From NCBI GenBank assembly GCA_013414795.1, contig CP058732.1:2145950-2209949 (forward strand): a DNA stretch of 64,000 nucleotides, in the 5' to 3' direction. A program made the position numbers and the translations under genes. Shown here piece after piece: positions 9,471 through 18,544 of the stretch. Each line of letters starts with the position of its first letter. Within the stretch, counting starts at the first letter, position 1. This stretch comes from Candidatus Kapaibacterium sp. (GTDB lineage Bacteria; Bacteroidota; Ignavibacteria; Kapaibacteriales; UBA2268). The notes under the pieces are model-generated. The model did not search any database. It had not been told where the DNA came from and saw only the letters and a list, made by a program, of their open reading frames with translations.

Positions 9471-12165
9471 ATCGTAATCCTAACATATTTCTATTAAAAC
9501 GTGTAGGGGTGTAAAGCAATACACCCCTACGTTGTCATAAACCTAAAATAGTCCGATTAAAACTTTGAAATTTTTGCCTCAAGTTTAGTCGAGGCAAAAG
9601 TGTCGTAATCCTAACATAGTCCGATTAAAACGCAGGAAGCAAATGTCAAGTCTGAGGAGTTAATGAAGTCGTAATCCTAACATAGTCCGATTAAAACTAT
9701 TATTGGCATCGTGACGAGGATAAGGCGTGGAGCGTGTCGTAATCCTAACATAGTCCGATTAAAACTTATTCTATCGCTGTATGAAGAGAGGTGTCAGTCT
9801 GTCGTAATCCTAACATAGTCCGATTAAAACAAAGAAACACAATTAAAAGAAGCAGTAAAGGTAGCAAAGTCGTAATCCTAACATAGTCCGATTAAAACTC
9901 GACGGCAAAGACCTTTTTGTTTATCAGCCCGACGGGGAGTCGTAATCCTAACATAGTCCGATTAAAACGCTACAACATCCGAAGCCTCCTGGTGCTACTG
10001 CTACGGAACGTCGTAATCCTAACATAGTCCGATTAAAACGTTAAACTAAAAAAAAGGAGGACTTATGAAACCAAATTGTCGTAATCCTAACATAGTCCGA
10101 TTAAAACTCAAGAGTTGTTCTGGCGTATCCTATTAGACAACGGGTCGTAATCCTAACATAGTCCGATTAAAACTCAAGAGTTGTTCTGGCGTATCCTATT
10201 AGACAACGGGTCGTAATCCTAACATAGTCCGATTAAAACAATTATACCAAAAAGAGACCTGGATTAGATATTATGGTCGTAATCCTAACATAGTCCGATT
10301 AAAACTTTGAAGGCAAAAATCGATAAGTTTAAAATTGAGTCGTAATCCTAACATAGTCCGATTAAAACGTAGGAACTTGTTCCTAAAAACAAAATTTTAA
10401 AAGTCGTAATCCTAACATAGTCCGATTAAAACGCGGTAAAACCATAGGAGCGTGGAGCGTGGGCTGGTCGTAATCCTAACATAGTCCGATTAAAACAATT
10501 TTTCAAGCAAAACATTTATTTACGACAGAGGTGAGTCGTAATCCTAACATAGTCCGATTAAAACTCCGAAAAAATAATTAATTTTTTTTGAACCCCACAC
10601 GTCGTAATCCTAACATAGTCCGATTAAAACATTGTTTGGTTTGATTGATTTGGATTGTTCATAAAAGTCGTAATCCTAACATAGTCCGATTAAAACATAC
10701 CAGAAAATTGGTCGAGAATAGAACCGTTGAAAATGTCGTAATCCTAACATAGTCCGATTAAAACCCAATTATTCAAAAGAAGATGACGTCATTGTTTTAT
10801 CGTCGTAATCCTAACATAGTCCGATTAAAACTAATGAATAGTCTCTATCTTATGATTAGAGATAGAGAAGTCGTAATCCTAACATAGTCCGATTAAAACT
10901 TTTTAAACCCTCCTAATTGTTAAACATTAGTTGAGTCGTAATCCTAACATAGTCCGATTAAAACGAGCCGAGCGTAACCGTGAAATTGTTTCAACAGCAA
11001 CTGAGTCGTAATCCTAACATAGTCCGATTAAAACTGCTAAGCGATGAGGAGACACCCTGCCCCGATTGCAAGTCGTAATCCTAACATAGTCCGATTAAAA
11101 CTTTTTCTTACCTTTAAAGATTGAACACGTTGAAGTCGTAATCCTAACATAGTCTGATTAAAACTTAGTGTATTATTGTGTTTATTCTTATTGAGTAGTG
11201 TCGTAATCCTAACATAGTCCGATTAAAACGAAACCAAATGTATTCACGATATTTGCATCTGCACTTGGTCGTAATCCTAACATAGTCCGATTAAAACTAC
11301 GATGTCGATTATTTTTGACCAGTCTTTATTCCGTCGTAATCCTAACATAGTCCGATTAAAACTAATTTATAGTTTCTACTTATTTGTCAAAGATAACTTG
11401 TCGTAATCCTAACATAGTCCGATTAAAACTTGACTTGAAAGATACTGATGTCATTGTAGTTGACGGTCGTAATCCTAACATAGTCCGATTAAAACAAAAA
11501 ACAACATTCCTAATTTTCGATATGACAAATGGGTCGTAATCCTAACATAGTCCGATTAAAACGCGGACGCTGACGGACACGGCTGGTGTTGAAATCGAGG
11601 TCGTAATCCTAACATAGTCCGATTAAAACGGAAACCATTTGTCGTTAAATCAATAACAACGTCAAGTCGTAATCCTAACATAGTCCGATTAAAACTTTAA
11701 AGGTTGGCAACGCTTTAAAAGAGAGTATTGCTAGTCGTAATCCTAACATAGTCCGATTAAAACTACAATTTCAAAGGCACGGGGGCGGAACAAAAAAAAT
11801 GTCGTAATCCTAACATAGTCCGATTAAAACCGAAGCAATGGGCAAGGATCGTTACGAAAATTAACCAGTCGTAATCCTAACATAGTCCGATTAAAACCGT
11901 AGCATGTATTTACTGCGTTTATTTATTTATAAAAGTCGTAATCCTAACATAGTCCGATTAAAACTGCTTTAGTCCACGATTTGTTTTTACTCTTTAAGGT
12001 CGTAATCCTAACATAGTCCGATTAAAACTTTTTACTACTTGGTAGCGTTTTTTTTTGTTTTTTTTGTGTCGTAATCCTAACATAGTCCGATTAAAACCGG
12101 AGAAGATGTTGGATTTTATCAACTTCATGATTTAGGTCGTAATCCTAACATAGTCCGATTAAAAC
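9471..12165 (-). CRISPR. CRISPR array 1, 41 repeats, read on the minus strand
   Basis: A 30-nt repeat recurs every 63-71 bp. In the direction of transcription it starts GTTTTAATCGG and ends GGATTACGAC; on the plus strand the reverse complement is seen. I count 41 units from 9471 to 12165: 38 perfect, one with a single change (11135-11164), and two clearly degenerate at the far end (9471-9500 and 9534-9563). Spacers are about 33-40 nt. Decay at the low-coordinate end and the AT-rich leader at 12166-12430 both place the leader on the right, so new spacers enter near 12136. One spacer is duplicated (10108-10143 and 10174-10209). Repeat identity with array 2 means both feed the same Cas6 and Csm complex. 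Confidence 0.99.
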
Positions 12166-12430
12166 TAGTAAACTCGACTTCGATTCTATGCGGGTTTTGG
12201 CTCTATTTTTCCCCGTTTTTTGTTATAAAAAGTCTCCACTTGTCAAAGAACTTTTGGATTTCTCCTTGAAAACATTTCTAAATTATTACTTTTTTTTCAA
12301 TTATGCAAATTTTTTTAAAAATTCATCTCGAGACAAGTTAAGTCCTTGATTTTCAAGATATTCATTTTTTAGTCCTGCCTAAATCGGCAATTTTTACCAA
12401 AATTTCTCCCCATCTCGAGACTATTTTTTC
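12166..12430 (-). promoter_or_regulatory. Leader of CRISPR array 1
   Basis: This 265-bp AT-rich stretch is the reverse complement of 25005-25269 with only about five differences, and each copy abuts the first repeat of its array. That conservation, position and composition mark it as the leader, which should carry the array promoter and the spacer-integration signals. In the sense direction it holds two copies of GTCTCGAGATG about 85 bp apart and a TTGACA about 75 bp before the first repeat. The 17 bp between it and the cas2 stop contain nothing recognisable. Confidence 0.92.
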
Positions 12431-12447
12431 AAGAAAAATCATTGTAA

Positions 12448-12717
12448 CTAATCGATAAAATTACTAGTTAGCCGACTTTTGTCAATTCCAAAATTTAGTT
12501 TTTCAAGATATTTATCGGTTTCCATAATGTATATGATAATCGAATCCTCTTCTGGGTCGATAATTTCCAAAGCCTTGTCGATAAGGTCGTCGATTTGGCC
12601 TGGTGACAGATGTCCTTCGAATACGGAATTTTGAATCCAATGAAGATATTGGCGAAAAAGTTTTAAAACTTTTGCGACACGCTTTTCGTTAATATCGTAA
12701 ACTGCAATACAAAACAT
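12448..12717 (-). CDS. cas2: CRISPR integration subunit Cas2
   Basis: About 89 residues. The ATG at 12715-12717 is chosen because it gives MFCIAVYDINEKRVAKVLK, the standard Cas2 opening with the Asp of the ferredoxin-like fold; a TTG two codons upstream is also possible. Cas2 bridges two Cas1 dimers in the integrase that inserts spacers. The gene is 40 bp downstream of cas1 and reads toward leader 1, so array 1 could also receive read-through transcription from cas1-cas2. Confidence 0.95.
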   Translation of the reverse strand: MFCIAVYDINEKRVAKVLKLFRQYLHWIQNSVFEGHLSPGQIDDLIDKALEIIDPEEDSIIIYIMETDKYLEKLNFGIDKSRLTSNFID

Positions 12718-12757
12718 TTTCAATCAACCATTTTTTGACAAATACGAAATGAAATTT

Positions 12758-13831
12758 TTACCACCAAATTTTAAATGGCTCGTATTCTTTTTCTTTTTTG
12801 ATATGGCTAACCAAATTGTAACATTCCAATCTAATGAGGCGGCGGTAGGAAACATTATGTTTGATTTTCCTGTGAAAAATAGTTTTGTTTAACCGAGAAT
12901 CGAATTCTTTAACAATGATTTTACGGCCAGTTGGGTTTACGAAACAGCCACCATCGCGGTATTCGAAATGTTCTAAACGAATGGAGCCATTGTTGAGAAG
13001 TTTGAAAATGATTCGGTCGGCGAGCAATGGTTTGAAGATTTCAGCAATGTCGTAAGCCAGAGAGAAACGATTGTCACCTGGTTCGTGAAGGAAAGAAATA
13101 AAAGGATTGAGTTGTGTGCGGTAGATTTCGGAAATAACGGCAGAATAGACAAGAGCATTGGAAAAAGAAATTAAAGAATTCATTGGGTCGGTTGGTGGAT
13201 GGAATTCGCGTTTTGTAAATTTAATTTCAGAATCAATAAAGTAGTTGAAAGTGGAATAGTAAATTTTGCGAATGTTGGCTTCGATTCCCATTAATTGTGA
13301 TGTGTAGACGGCATTGTCAATTGAAGCAACCAAACTTTTAATTTCATCAATCTTTTCTTGGAGAACTGGTGATTTTGCGGAATAGCGAGAAATATTTTTA
13401 ATAATGTTATGAGAGGCTGCTTTAATAATTTTGCGAGCAATTACTATACGACGAGAGTATTTTAGATAGAAAGAACATTGTTTAAGGATGAAAGTGCCGC
13501 TATAAGATTCGTTAATCGGATAGAAAGTGCCTTTGTACCGACCGAAGAAATTAAACATATGGATAGGAATGTAGTTCGAGGCAGCGAATTCAATGAAACG
13601 AGAATTGAAAAGAACATCAGCAAAAATGAAGATAGAATCGATTTCTTGAATGGGAATAACAGTTCTTTGTGTGGAATCGATTAAACGAGGGGAATCATTG
13701 GAGGAGAGCAAGATTTGTTCTTGAAGGTTCTCATCTTCGTCGGCGGGAACTTCGACGCTTGGCTCGTAGCAAATAGTGTTGTCTTTTCTGTAAAGTTTTC
13801 CAGGTCGAAAGAAGTAGAAATGTTTTTTCAT
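12758..13831 (-). CDS. cas1: CRISPR integrase Cas1
   Basis: A 357-residue Cas1 starting at the ATG at 13829-13831, supported by GGAG just upstream. Metal-binding residues are all present: Glu184 in MGIEANIRKIYY, His249 in ISFLHEP and Asp261 in LAYDIAEIFKP. The N-terminal beta domain carries an acidic stretch (about residues 26-55) that looks longer than usual. It forms a minus-strand pair with cas2 and is divergent from the lipoprotein-csm operon. No cas4 or reverse transcriptase accompanies it, so acquisition should be from DNA. Confidence 0.97.
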   Translation of the reverse strand: MKKHFYFFRPGKLYRKDNTICYEPSVEVPADEDENLQEQILLSSNDSPRLIDSTQRTVIPIQEIDSIFIFADVLFNSRFIEFAASNYIPIHMFNFFGRYKGTFYPINESYSGTFILKQCSFYLKYSRRIVIARKIIKAASHNIIKNISRYSAKSPVLQEKIDEIKSLVASIDNAVYTSQLMGIEANIRKIYYSTFNYFIDSEIKFTKREFHPPTDPMNSLISFSNALVYSAVISEIYRTQLNPFISFLHEPGDNRFSLAYDIAEIFKPLLADRIIFKLLNNGSIRLEHFEYRDGGCFVNPTGRKIIVKEFDSRLNKTIFHRKIKHNVSYRRLIRLECYNLVSHIKKEKEYEPFKIWW

Positions 13832-13887
13832 AGCGCAACTCCAAATAAAAAATAAAGAAACGAAAAACAATAGGGATAGAAGAAAAA

Positions 13888-13910
13888 AAGAACATTTTGA
13901 GAATGTTCTT
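13888..13910. promoter_or_regulatory. Perfect inverted repeat between cas1 and the csm operon (possible operator)
   Basis: AAGAACATT (13888-13896) and AATGTTCTT (13902-13910) form a perfect 9-bp inverted repeat with a 5-nt centre, followed by a partial half-site AACATTCTT at 13912-13920. It sits in the 149-bp gap between the divergent cas1 and lipoprotein genes, where both promoters must lie. The palindrome fits a dimeric DNA-binding protein such as the winged-helix protein encoded at 14517, but that link is inference. It could instead be an mRNA hairpin in the cas1 leader. Confidence 0.4.
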
Positions 13911-13980
13911 AAAACATTCTTTTGCTTTCAATTGTTTTTTGGAGAAGATAATTTTGTTTTTTTAAAAATATTGGTGGAAT

Positions 13981-14472
13981 ATGAAACGAATTTTTACCTT
14001 TTTTGCAATTTCCATTTTCGTTTTATCTTGCAGTTCTTACAAACCGCCGAAGCAGTATAATTTCGTAAATCAATTTGACTACAATTTGCCATACGAAGCA
14101 GTTTGGAGCAAAGTCATCCAATTTTTCGCAGAATTGGGTCTACCAATTAGAAATATGGACAAGTCGTCGGGTTTCATAGCAACAGACGTTATGTCTGCCA
14201 GTGGTGGAATTGGAACATTGATGGATTGCGGCGAACCGGGTTATGCCTTAAATTACAATGCGGAATTTGAAAAGCCAACGGGTTACTTTAATGTTTTAGT
14301 AATACCTTTGAATCAGAATCAAACAAGAGTAAAAGTTACCGCTTTTTACAAGGCCTATTATGTTGTTTATAAGAATGAAAATTTTATGCGATACAAACAA
14401 AGCGAGGAAGTTTTTAATTGTAACTCGACGGGCTTTTTGGAACAAGCATTATTAAATTATATTGCAAAATAA
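13981..14472 (+). CDS. Lipoprotein of unknown function inside the CRISPR-Cas locus
   Basis: A 163-residue protein with a lipoprotein signal peptide: MKRIFTFFAISIFVLSCSS, where the Cys in LSC is the expected lipidation site. The mature part has the pattern PYEAVWSKVIQFFAELGLPI, then an SGFIATD strand and a C-terminal GFLEQALLNYI helix, which recalls BamC/NlpB-like or SRPBCC-type lipoproteins. No nuclease, CARF or HEPN motif is visible. It is the first gene of the plus-strand operon, 44 bp before the CARF-winged-helix gene and divergent from cas1, so it is enclosed by CRISPR genes. It may be a bystander or an envelope-linked accessory. I do not recognise a specific family. Confidence 0.75.
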   Translation: MKRIFTFFAISIFVLSCSSYKPPKQYNFVNQFDYNLPYEAVWSKVIQFFAELGLPIRNMDKSSGFIATDVMSASGGIGTLMDCGEPGYALNYNAEFEKPTGYFNVLVIPLNQNQTRVKVTAFYKAYYVVYKNENFMRYKQSEEVFNCNSTGFLEQALLNYIAK

Positions 14473-14516
14473 TTTGGAAAATTGAAAATCAATGCTTAAT
14501 TTAAATTTTTGCATTA

Positions 14517-15593
14517 ATGCTAATGGCAACTAATAGCAAAAAGCAACGGTTACTTTTAGCTTTATGCGGATTAAATCCACAAATAATAACTGAAGGATTG
14601 TATTGTCTTACAGTTAAGCAGAAAATTAACTTTGATAAGATAATAATATTTACAACAGATGAATGCAAAGAAAATATTGCAAGCAATTTGAAGCGGGAAT
14701 TGAAGAGGATGAGCAAAAAATTTAAATTCAAGCCACCAATTTTCAACGAAGAATGTATTTACTCAGTCGATGAAGAGATTTCCGCCGACGGAAAGGAAAA
14801 TAAATTCGCAGAACTGGTTTTCAAAACGATTTGGGAATTGACCTCCAACGATAGGAACGTTTTATTTTGTTTGCTTAGCGGCGGAAGAAAGACAATGAGT
14901 GTCGATTTAGCCACCGCAATGACTTTGTTAGGAGGCGAGCATGACAAGATGTTTCACGTCCTTGTTTCGAAAGAATTCGAAAGCAAACGGCTATATTTTC
15001 CGGAAAATGAAAAGGACGGCCAAAACATAAAGTTAATCGAAAAGCCTTTTATAAAGTTGCGGAATAAGTTTCTTCAACAAGTTGGGAAGGCGGATATAAG
15101 TTTTTCAAACTTAATTGAAAATATCCAGCGTGAAATCGACCAATCTTTTACACTCCAACCTTTGGTTTTTGTTGTTAAGGAGCGAAAAGTTAAAATCGGT
15201 GATAAGATAATTGAACTACCACCTTTTCAATTTGCTGTTTATTACTTTTTTGCAACAAAAGGAAGATTTATTCCAGGAGGCAAGAACTTTTCCCGTACGA
15301 ATTCAGAACGATTGTGGAAAATTTACAAGAGAGTGGCTTCGTCCTATGGGCATTTAGAAAGAGTTCGAAAATTTGGCTTCCAAAATGGAATTTTCGACTT
15401 CGAAGTGATACAAAAGGCAATATCAGTAATAAGGAGAAAAATAAGAACATTATTAAACAATAGTCCAATAGCAGAATATTACATTATTTCAGTTGAAGGT
15501 TCCTATGGAAAGAAGTTGTATGGGTTAAAGTTGCCTTCCAATTACATTTATGTAAAAAAAGGAAACAAAGAGTATGTCGCAAGCAAAATTTGA
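14517..15593 (+). CDS. CARF-winged-helix CRISPR-associated protein (NE0113 family)
   Basis: 358 residues. The N-terminal Rossmann/CARF-like half has LLALCGLNPQIITEGLYCL near residues 12-31 and the signature LSGGRKTMSVDLATAMTLLG at 120-139, both hallmarks of the NE0113-type CRISPR proteins. From about residue 225 the sequence (LPPFQFAVYYFFATKGRF, later VIRRKIRTLLNN and YGLKLP) looks like a winged helix. CARF domains bind cyclic oligoadenylate, so this is a plausible signal-responsive regulator; ring-nuclease activity has been suggested for the family and cannot be excluded. No HEPN or PD-D/ExK motif is seen. It overlaps cas10 by 20 bp. No strong ribosome binding site precedes either ATG (14517 or 14523). 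Confidence 0.85.
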   Translation: MLMATNSKKQRLLLALCGLNPQIITEGLYCLTVKQKINFDKIIIFTTDECKENIASNLKRELKRMSKKFKFKPPIFNEECIYSVDEEISADGKENKFAELVFKTIWELTSNDRNVLFCLLSGGRKTMSVDLATAMTLLGGEHDKMFHVLVSKEFESKRLYFPENEKDGQNIKLIEKPFIKLRNKFLQQVGKADISFSNLIENIQREIDQSFTLQPLVFVVKERKVKIGDKIIELPPFQFAVYYFFATKGRFIPGGKNFSRTNSERLWKIYKRVASSYGHLERVRKFGFQNGIFDFEVIQKAISVIRRKIRTLLNNSPIAEYYIISVEGSYGKKLYGLKLPSNYIYVKKGNKEYVASKI

Positions 15594-18111
15594 AATGGAG
15601 TATCTGGGCGCATTCCTCCACGACATTGGTAAATTTGCCTATCGTGCTGGAATATGGAAAGGCGACCACGAGGCTCGGGGGAAAAAGTTTATCGACACAA
15701 TTTTCAATACTCTAAGAATTAGCCATTATTCAAATGAATTTAATATCTCATTGTTAAAAACTTATGTTGAAAGGGGTTCAACAAATATTCAAATTGCTGA
15801 TGCAATTGCTGCCAAGGAAAGAGTATCCGAAAAAGGAAGTTCCTTGAAAACTCTTAGGCCCTTGGTTTCGATATTGTCAAGGGTTCAACTCTACGATGAT
15901 AAGCGGTTGCCCAAAATTCATTATTACAATCCATCCCCAATCAACTTTACAATAGATATGCCCAGGGCGACAAATCTGAATTCAACAAAGGATTGGAAGA
16001 TTGATGAGTTTTTTTTAAAATCTTATGAATCAACTTATGCCCAAACTTTTGTCAAGTTTGTAGATGAAATTTCCATTTTATACAACATTTTGAGTTTTCG
16101 ACCATTTTTTACAACTTTATACAAACTTTTTGAAAAATACACAAGTTTAATAAGTTCCGCAAGTTATGTCTCGAGCCCAGACATTTCCTTGTTCGACCAT
16201 TCTCGTGTAGTTGCTGCTTTAACTTCTTGTATAAGTTCGAGCCAAGCGGAGAACCAATGTTTGCTGGTCAAAGGAGATATATCTGGAATACAAAAGTTTA
16301 TATTCTACGACATTGAAGAAGCTACTCGTGCAGCAAAGCAATTGAGAGGGCGTTCGTTCTATGTCAGATTGCTTGCCGACACAGTGGCAAATTATATCAT
16401 TCGACAACTGGGTCTTTACGACGCCAATATTCTCTTTTGCAGCGGGGGACACTTCCTATTGCTTGTTCCTAACAACGAAGCGAACATTTCTAAACTGAAA
16501 GAAATCGAAAAGAGAATCAATCTTTCTCTTTTGGAAAAATTTGGCGGAATCCTACAAGTAGTTTTAGCATACGATAGTTATACGAAGGACTGGTTGGGGC
16601 AGAATTTCGATTTAATGTCAATCTTTTTGGATTATGAACTAAATACTGCTAAGACAAGAAAGTCCTTTTCGGTATTGAGTGAAGTAATGAATTTTGAGAT
16701 GGTAAGAGCCGAAGGCCTTGAGAAATTCGAAAAATTGTTCCAAGACATCGGCACCAATATTGTGAAAAGTGAATATTTATTGGAAATAGTGCATCCTGGT
16801 GGAGACCCTCGTAATTTCGATGGGGAGGGAACTATTCGCTTTGATGAACTTGGAACTATCTATTGTTTCGTTTCAAAGGATTTGTTACTTGAAAAATTGA
16901 AAAAACTTGAAACTTTCGATTTTGAGTATTGCATTATACATAACTTAAGAAATACCGATTTAAACGAAATTTACCAAATTGCTCAAAAATCACAAATTAG
17001 TTTCAAAGTTGCCTTTTCTTTTAAATATGTAGGTTCCTATGTCCCAACAGATAAAAAGCTAAATGATAAGCCTTTGACTTTTGAAGAGCTAGCAAATTTG
17101 GATGATGAAATTGATGAGGAAAACAAATCAGATGAAAACTCTGATGGAAGTTACCCCTTACTTGGAGTTGCAAAAATGGACGTGGACAATTTGGGAAGGA
17201 TATTAAGTGGTGGACTGAAAAAGCCAACACTTGATGGTAGTAAAGAAACTTTTTATTCTGTTTCTCGATTTGCTATGCTTTCCCGAGAATTGGATCGCTT
17301 CTTTTGTGGGCATATTAATAGTATCGCAGAAAAGCATCGAGTGTATCTTGTTTACGCTGGCGGCGACGACCTTTTCGCAGTGGGGAATTGGGCTAAAATT
17401 ATTGATTTCGTACAATCAGTTCAAAAAGAATTCCAAAAATTTTGTTGTGGAAACGAAAACATAACTATATCCTGCGGTACAGTATTTGTGAAGCCGAACT
17501 ATCCTGTCGCTCGTTTCGCCAAAGAAGCAAACGAACAATTGGAAAAAGCAAAAAGGACGTCACAGTTTAAGAATCAAATTTCAATTTTTTATCGCGAAGT
17601 CTCGTGGAGTAATTTCAACTTTTTACTAAATATTGGCAAACTACTTTACCAGACAGTTTCCGATAAAAATCTGAAAGATAAATTGCCGAGAAGTTTTATT
17701 CATCAATTGCTTACACTCACTCAGCAGTGTTTAGACGAAAATGGGAATATAGTTGTCGACAAGGTTCACCAGGTTACATCTAAACTCCATTATGCATTTG
17801 CCCGAAGAGAGTTAGACAACACGATACTAAGCCAAAAAGCTTTAAATGATAAATTAAACATTCAAATTGTATTAAATCAATTGGATGAGCAAAAGGAATT
17901 AAATAATGAAATTGAAGAATCATTCTTACGAATTTTCACGCGAAATTTTAATCGGCAGAAGGAAATAAATAATGAAATTAAAGAATCATTCATACGAATT
18001 TTTGCACGATATTTTATTATGTCTGAGCCGGAAATAAGAAAGTTCTGGTACAAGAATTTCCAAATACCAGCATCCTATGTGATTTTGAAAACAAGAAAAG
18101 TAAATAAATAA
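15574..18111 (+). CDS. cas10: Type III-A CRISPR large subunit Cas10/Csm1
   Basis: 845 residues. The N-terminal HD nuclease motif is intact (LHDIGK, His16-Asp17, followed by GDHEARG). A first palm-like domain begins near residue 230 (KGDISGIQKFIF). The second palm has AKMDVDNLGRIL and the catalytic GGDD at residues 596-599, so cyclic oligoadenylate synthesis is expected when target RNA is bound. The Cys-rich zinc site common in Csm1 linkers is not visible; that region is acidic instead. Near the C-terminus 22 residues are duplicated in tandem (see findings). The start at 15574 overlaps the previous gene; ATG at 15595 is an alternative directly before the conserved LGAFLHDIGK. Confidence 0.96.
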   Translation: MSQAKFEMEYLGAFLHDIGKFAYRAGIWKGDHEARGKKFIDTIFNTLRISHYSNEFNISLLKTYVERGSTNIQIADAIAAKERVSEKGSSLKTLRPLVSILSRVQLYDDKRLPKIHYYNPSPINFTIDMPRATNLNSTKDWKIDEFFLKSYESTYAQTFVKFVDEISILYNILSFRPFFTTLYKLFEKYTSLISSASYVSSPDISLFDHSRVVAALTSCISSSQAENQCLLVKGDISGIQKFIFYDIEEATRAAKQLRGRSFYVRLLADTVANYIIRQLGLYDANILFCSGGHFLLLVPNNEANISKLKEIEKRINLSLLEKFGGILQVVLAYDSYTKDWLGQNFDLMSIFLDYELNTAKTRKSFSVLSEVMNFEMVRAEGLEKFEKLFQDIGTNIVKSEYLLEIVHPGGDPRNFDGEGTIRFDELGTIYCFVSKDLLLEKLKKLETFDFEYCIIHNLRNTDLNEIYQIAQKSQISFKVAFSFKYVGSYVPTDKKLNDKPLTFEELANLDDEIDEENKSDENSDGSYPLLGVAKMDVDNLGRILSGGLKKPTLDGSKETFYSVSRFAMLSRELDRFFCGHINSIAEKHRVYLVYAGGDDLFAVGNWAKIIDFVQSVQKEFQKFCCGNENITISCGTVFVKPNYPVARFAKEANEQLEKAKRTSQFKNQISIFYREVSWSNFNFLLNIGKLLYQTVSDKNLKDKLPRSFIHQLLTLTQQCLDENGNIVVDKVHQVTSKLHYAFARRELDNTILSQKALNDKLNIQIVLNQLDEQKELNNEIEESFLRIFTRNFNRQKEINNEIKESFIRIFARYFIMSEPEIRKFWYKNFQIPASYVILKTRKVNK

Positions 18112-18122
18112 AAGGAGGAATA

Positions 18123-18524
18123 ATGGAAACGAATCAAATCGAATTTAAAATCCGTGATCTAGCAGAAATTTCTGCCAGCGAAATCGATAATTGGGCCAAC
18201 AGGAAAGGGAGTGAATATGCGCGCAGTATTAAAACCAATCAAATACGAAACGTATTTAGTCATATCAACTTAATTAAGACAAAATTTCGGAATAACAACA
18301 ATACTTACAATGACGAAATCGAAACATCATTGGTTTTGTTGAAACCAAAACTTGCGTATGCAGCGGGCAGGCAAAATCAAATCAAGTCTTTCCAAAGCTT
18401 TATGTTTGAAATTATCGATTCAGTGGTGCGTTCGAAACATCCCGAGAAAGCAATTGAAAATTTCTTTTACCTTGTAGAAGCAATAGTTGCATATCATAAA
18501 TTTTATGGTGGAAAAGAAAGTTAA
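18123..18524 (+). CDS. csm2: Type III-A CRISPR small subunit Csm2
   Basis: 133 residues, all helical in character, with the family signature TNQIRNVFSHINLIKTKF in the N-terminal half and LLKPKLAYAAGR then VEAIVAYHKFYGG at the C-terminus. Csm2 forms the inner filament of the Csm complex along the crRNA-target duplex. A very strong ribosome binding site (AAAGGAGG) ends 5 bp before the ATG, and the gene is 11 bp after cas10. Confidence 0.95.
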   Translation: METNQIEFKIRDLAEISASEIDNWANRKGSEYARSIKTNQIRNVFSHINLIKTKFRNNNNTYNDEIETSLVLLKPKLAYAAGRQNQIKSFQSFMFEIIDSVVRSKHPEKAIENFFYLVEAIVAYHKFYGGKES

Positions 18525-18544
18525 AATAATAAATGGGGTTTAAA

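Noticed and set aside
12448..13831. A reverse transcriptase-Cas1 fusion or adjacent cas4
   Set aside because: Cas1 is of normal size with no YXDD-type domain, and no cas4 exonuclease gene lies anywhere between the leaders.
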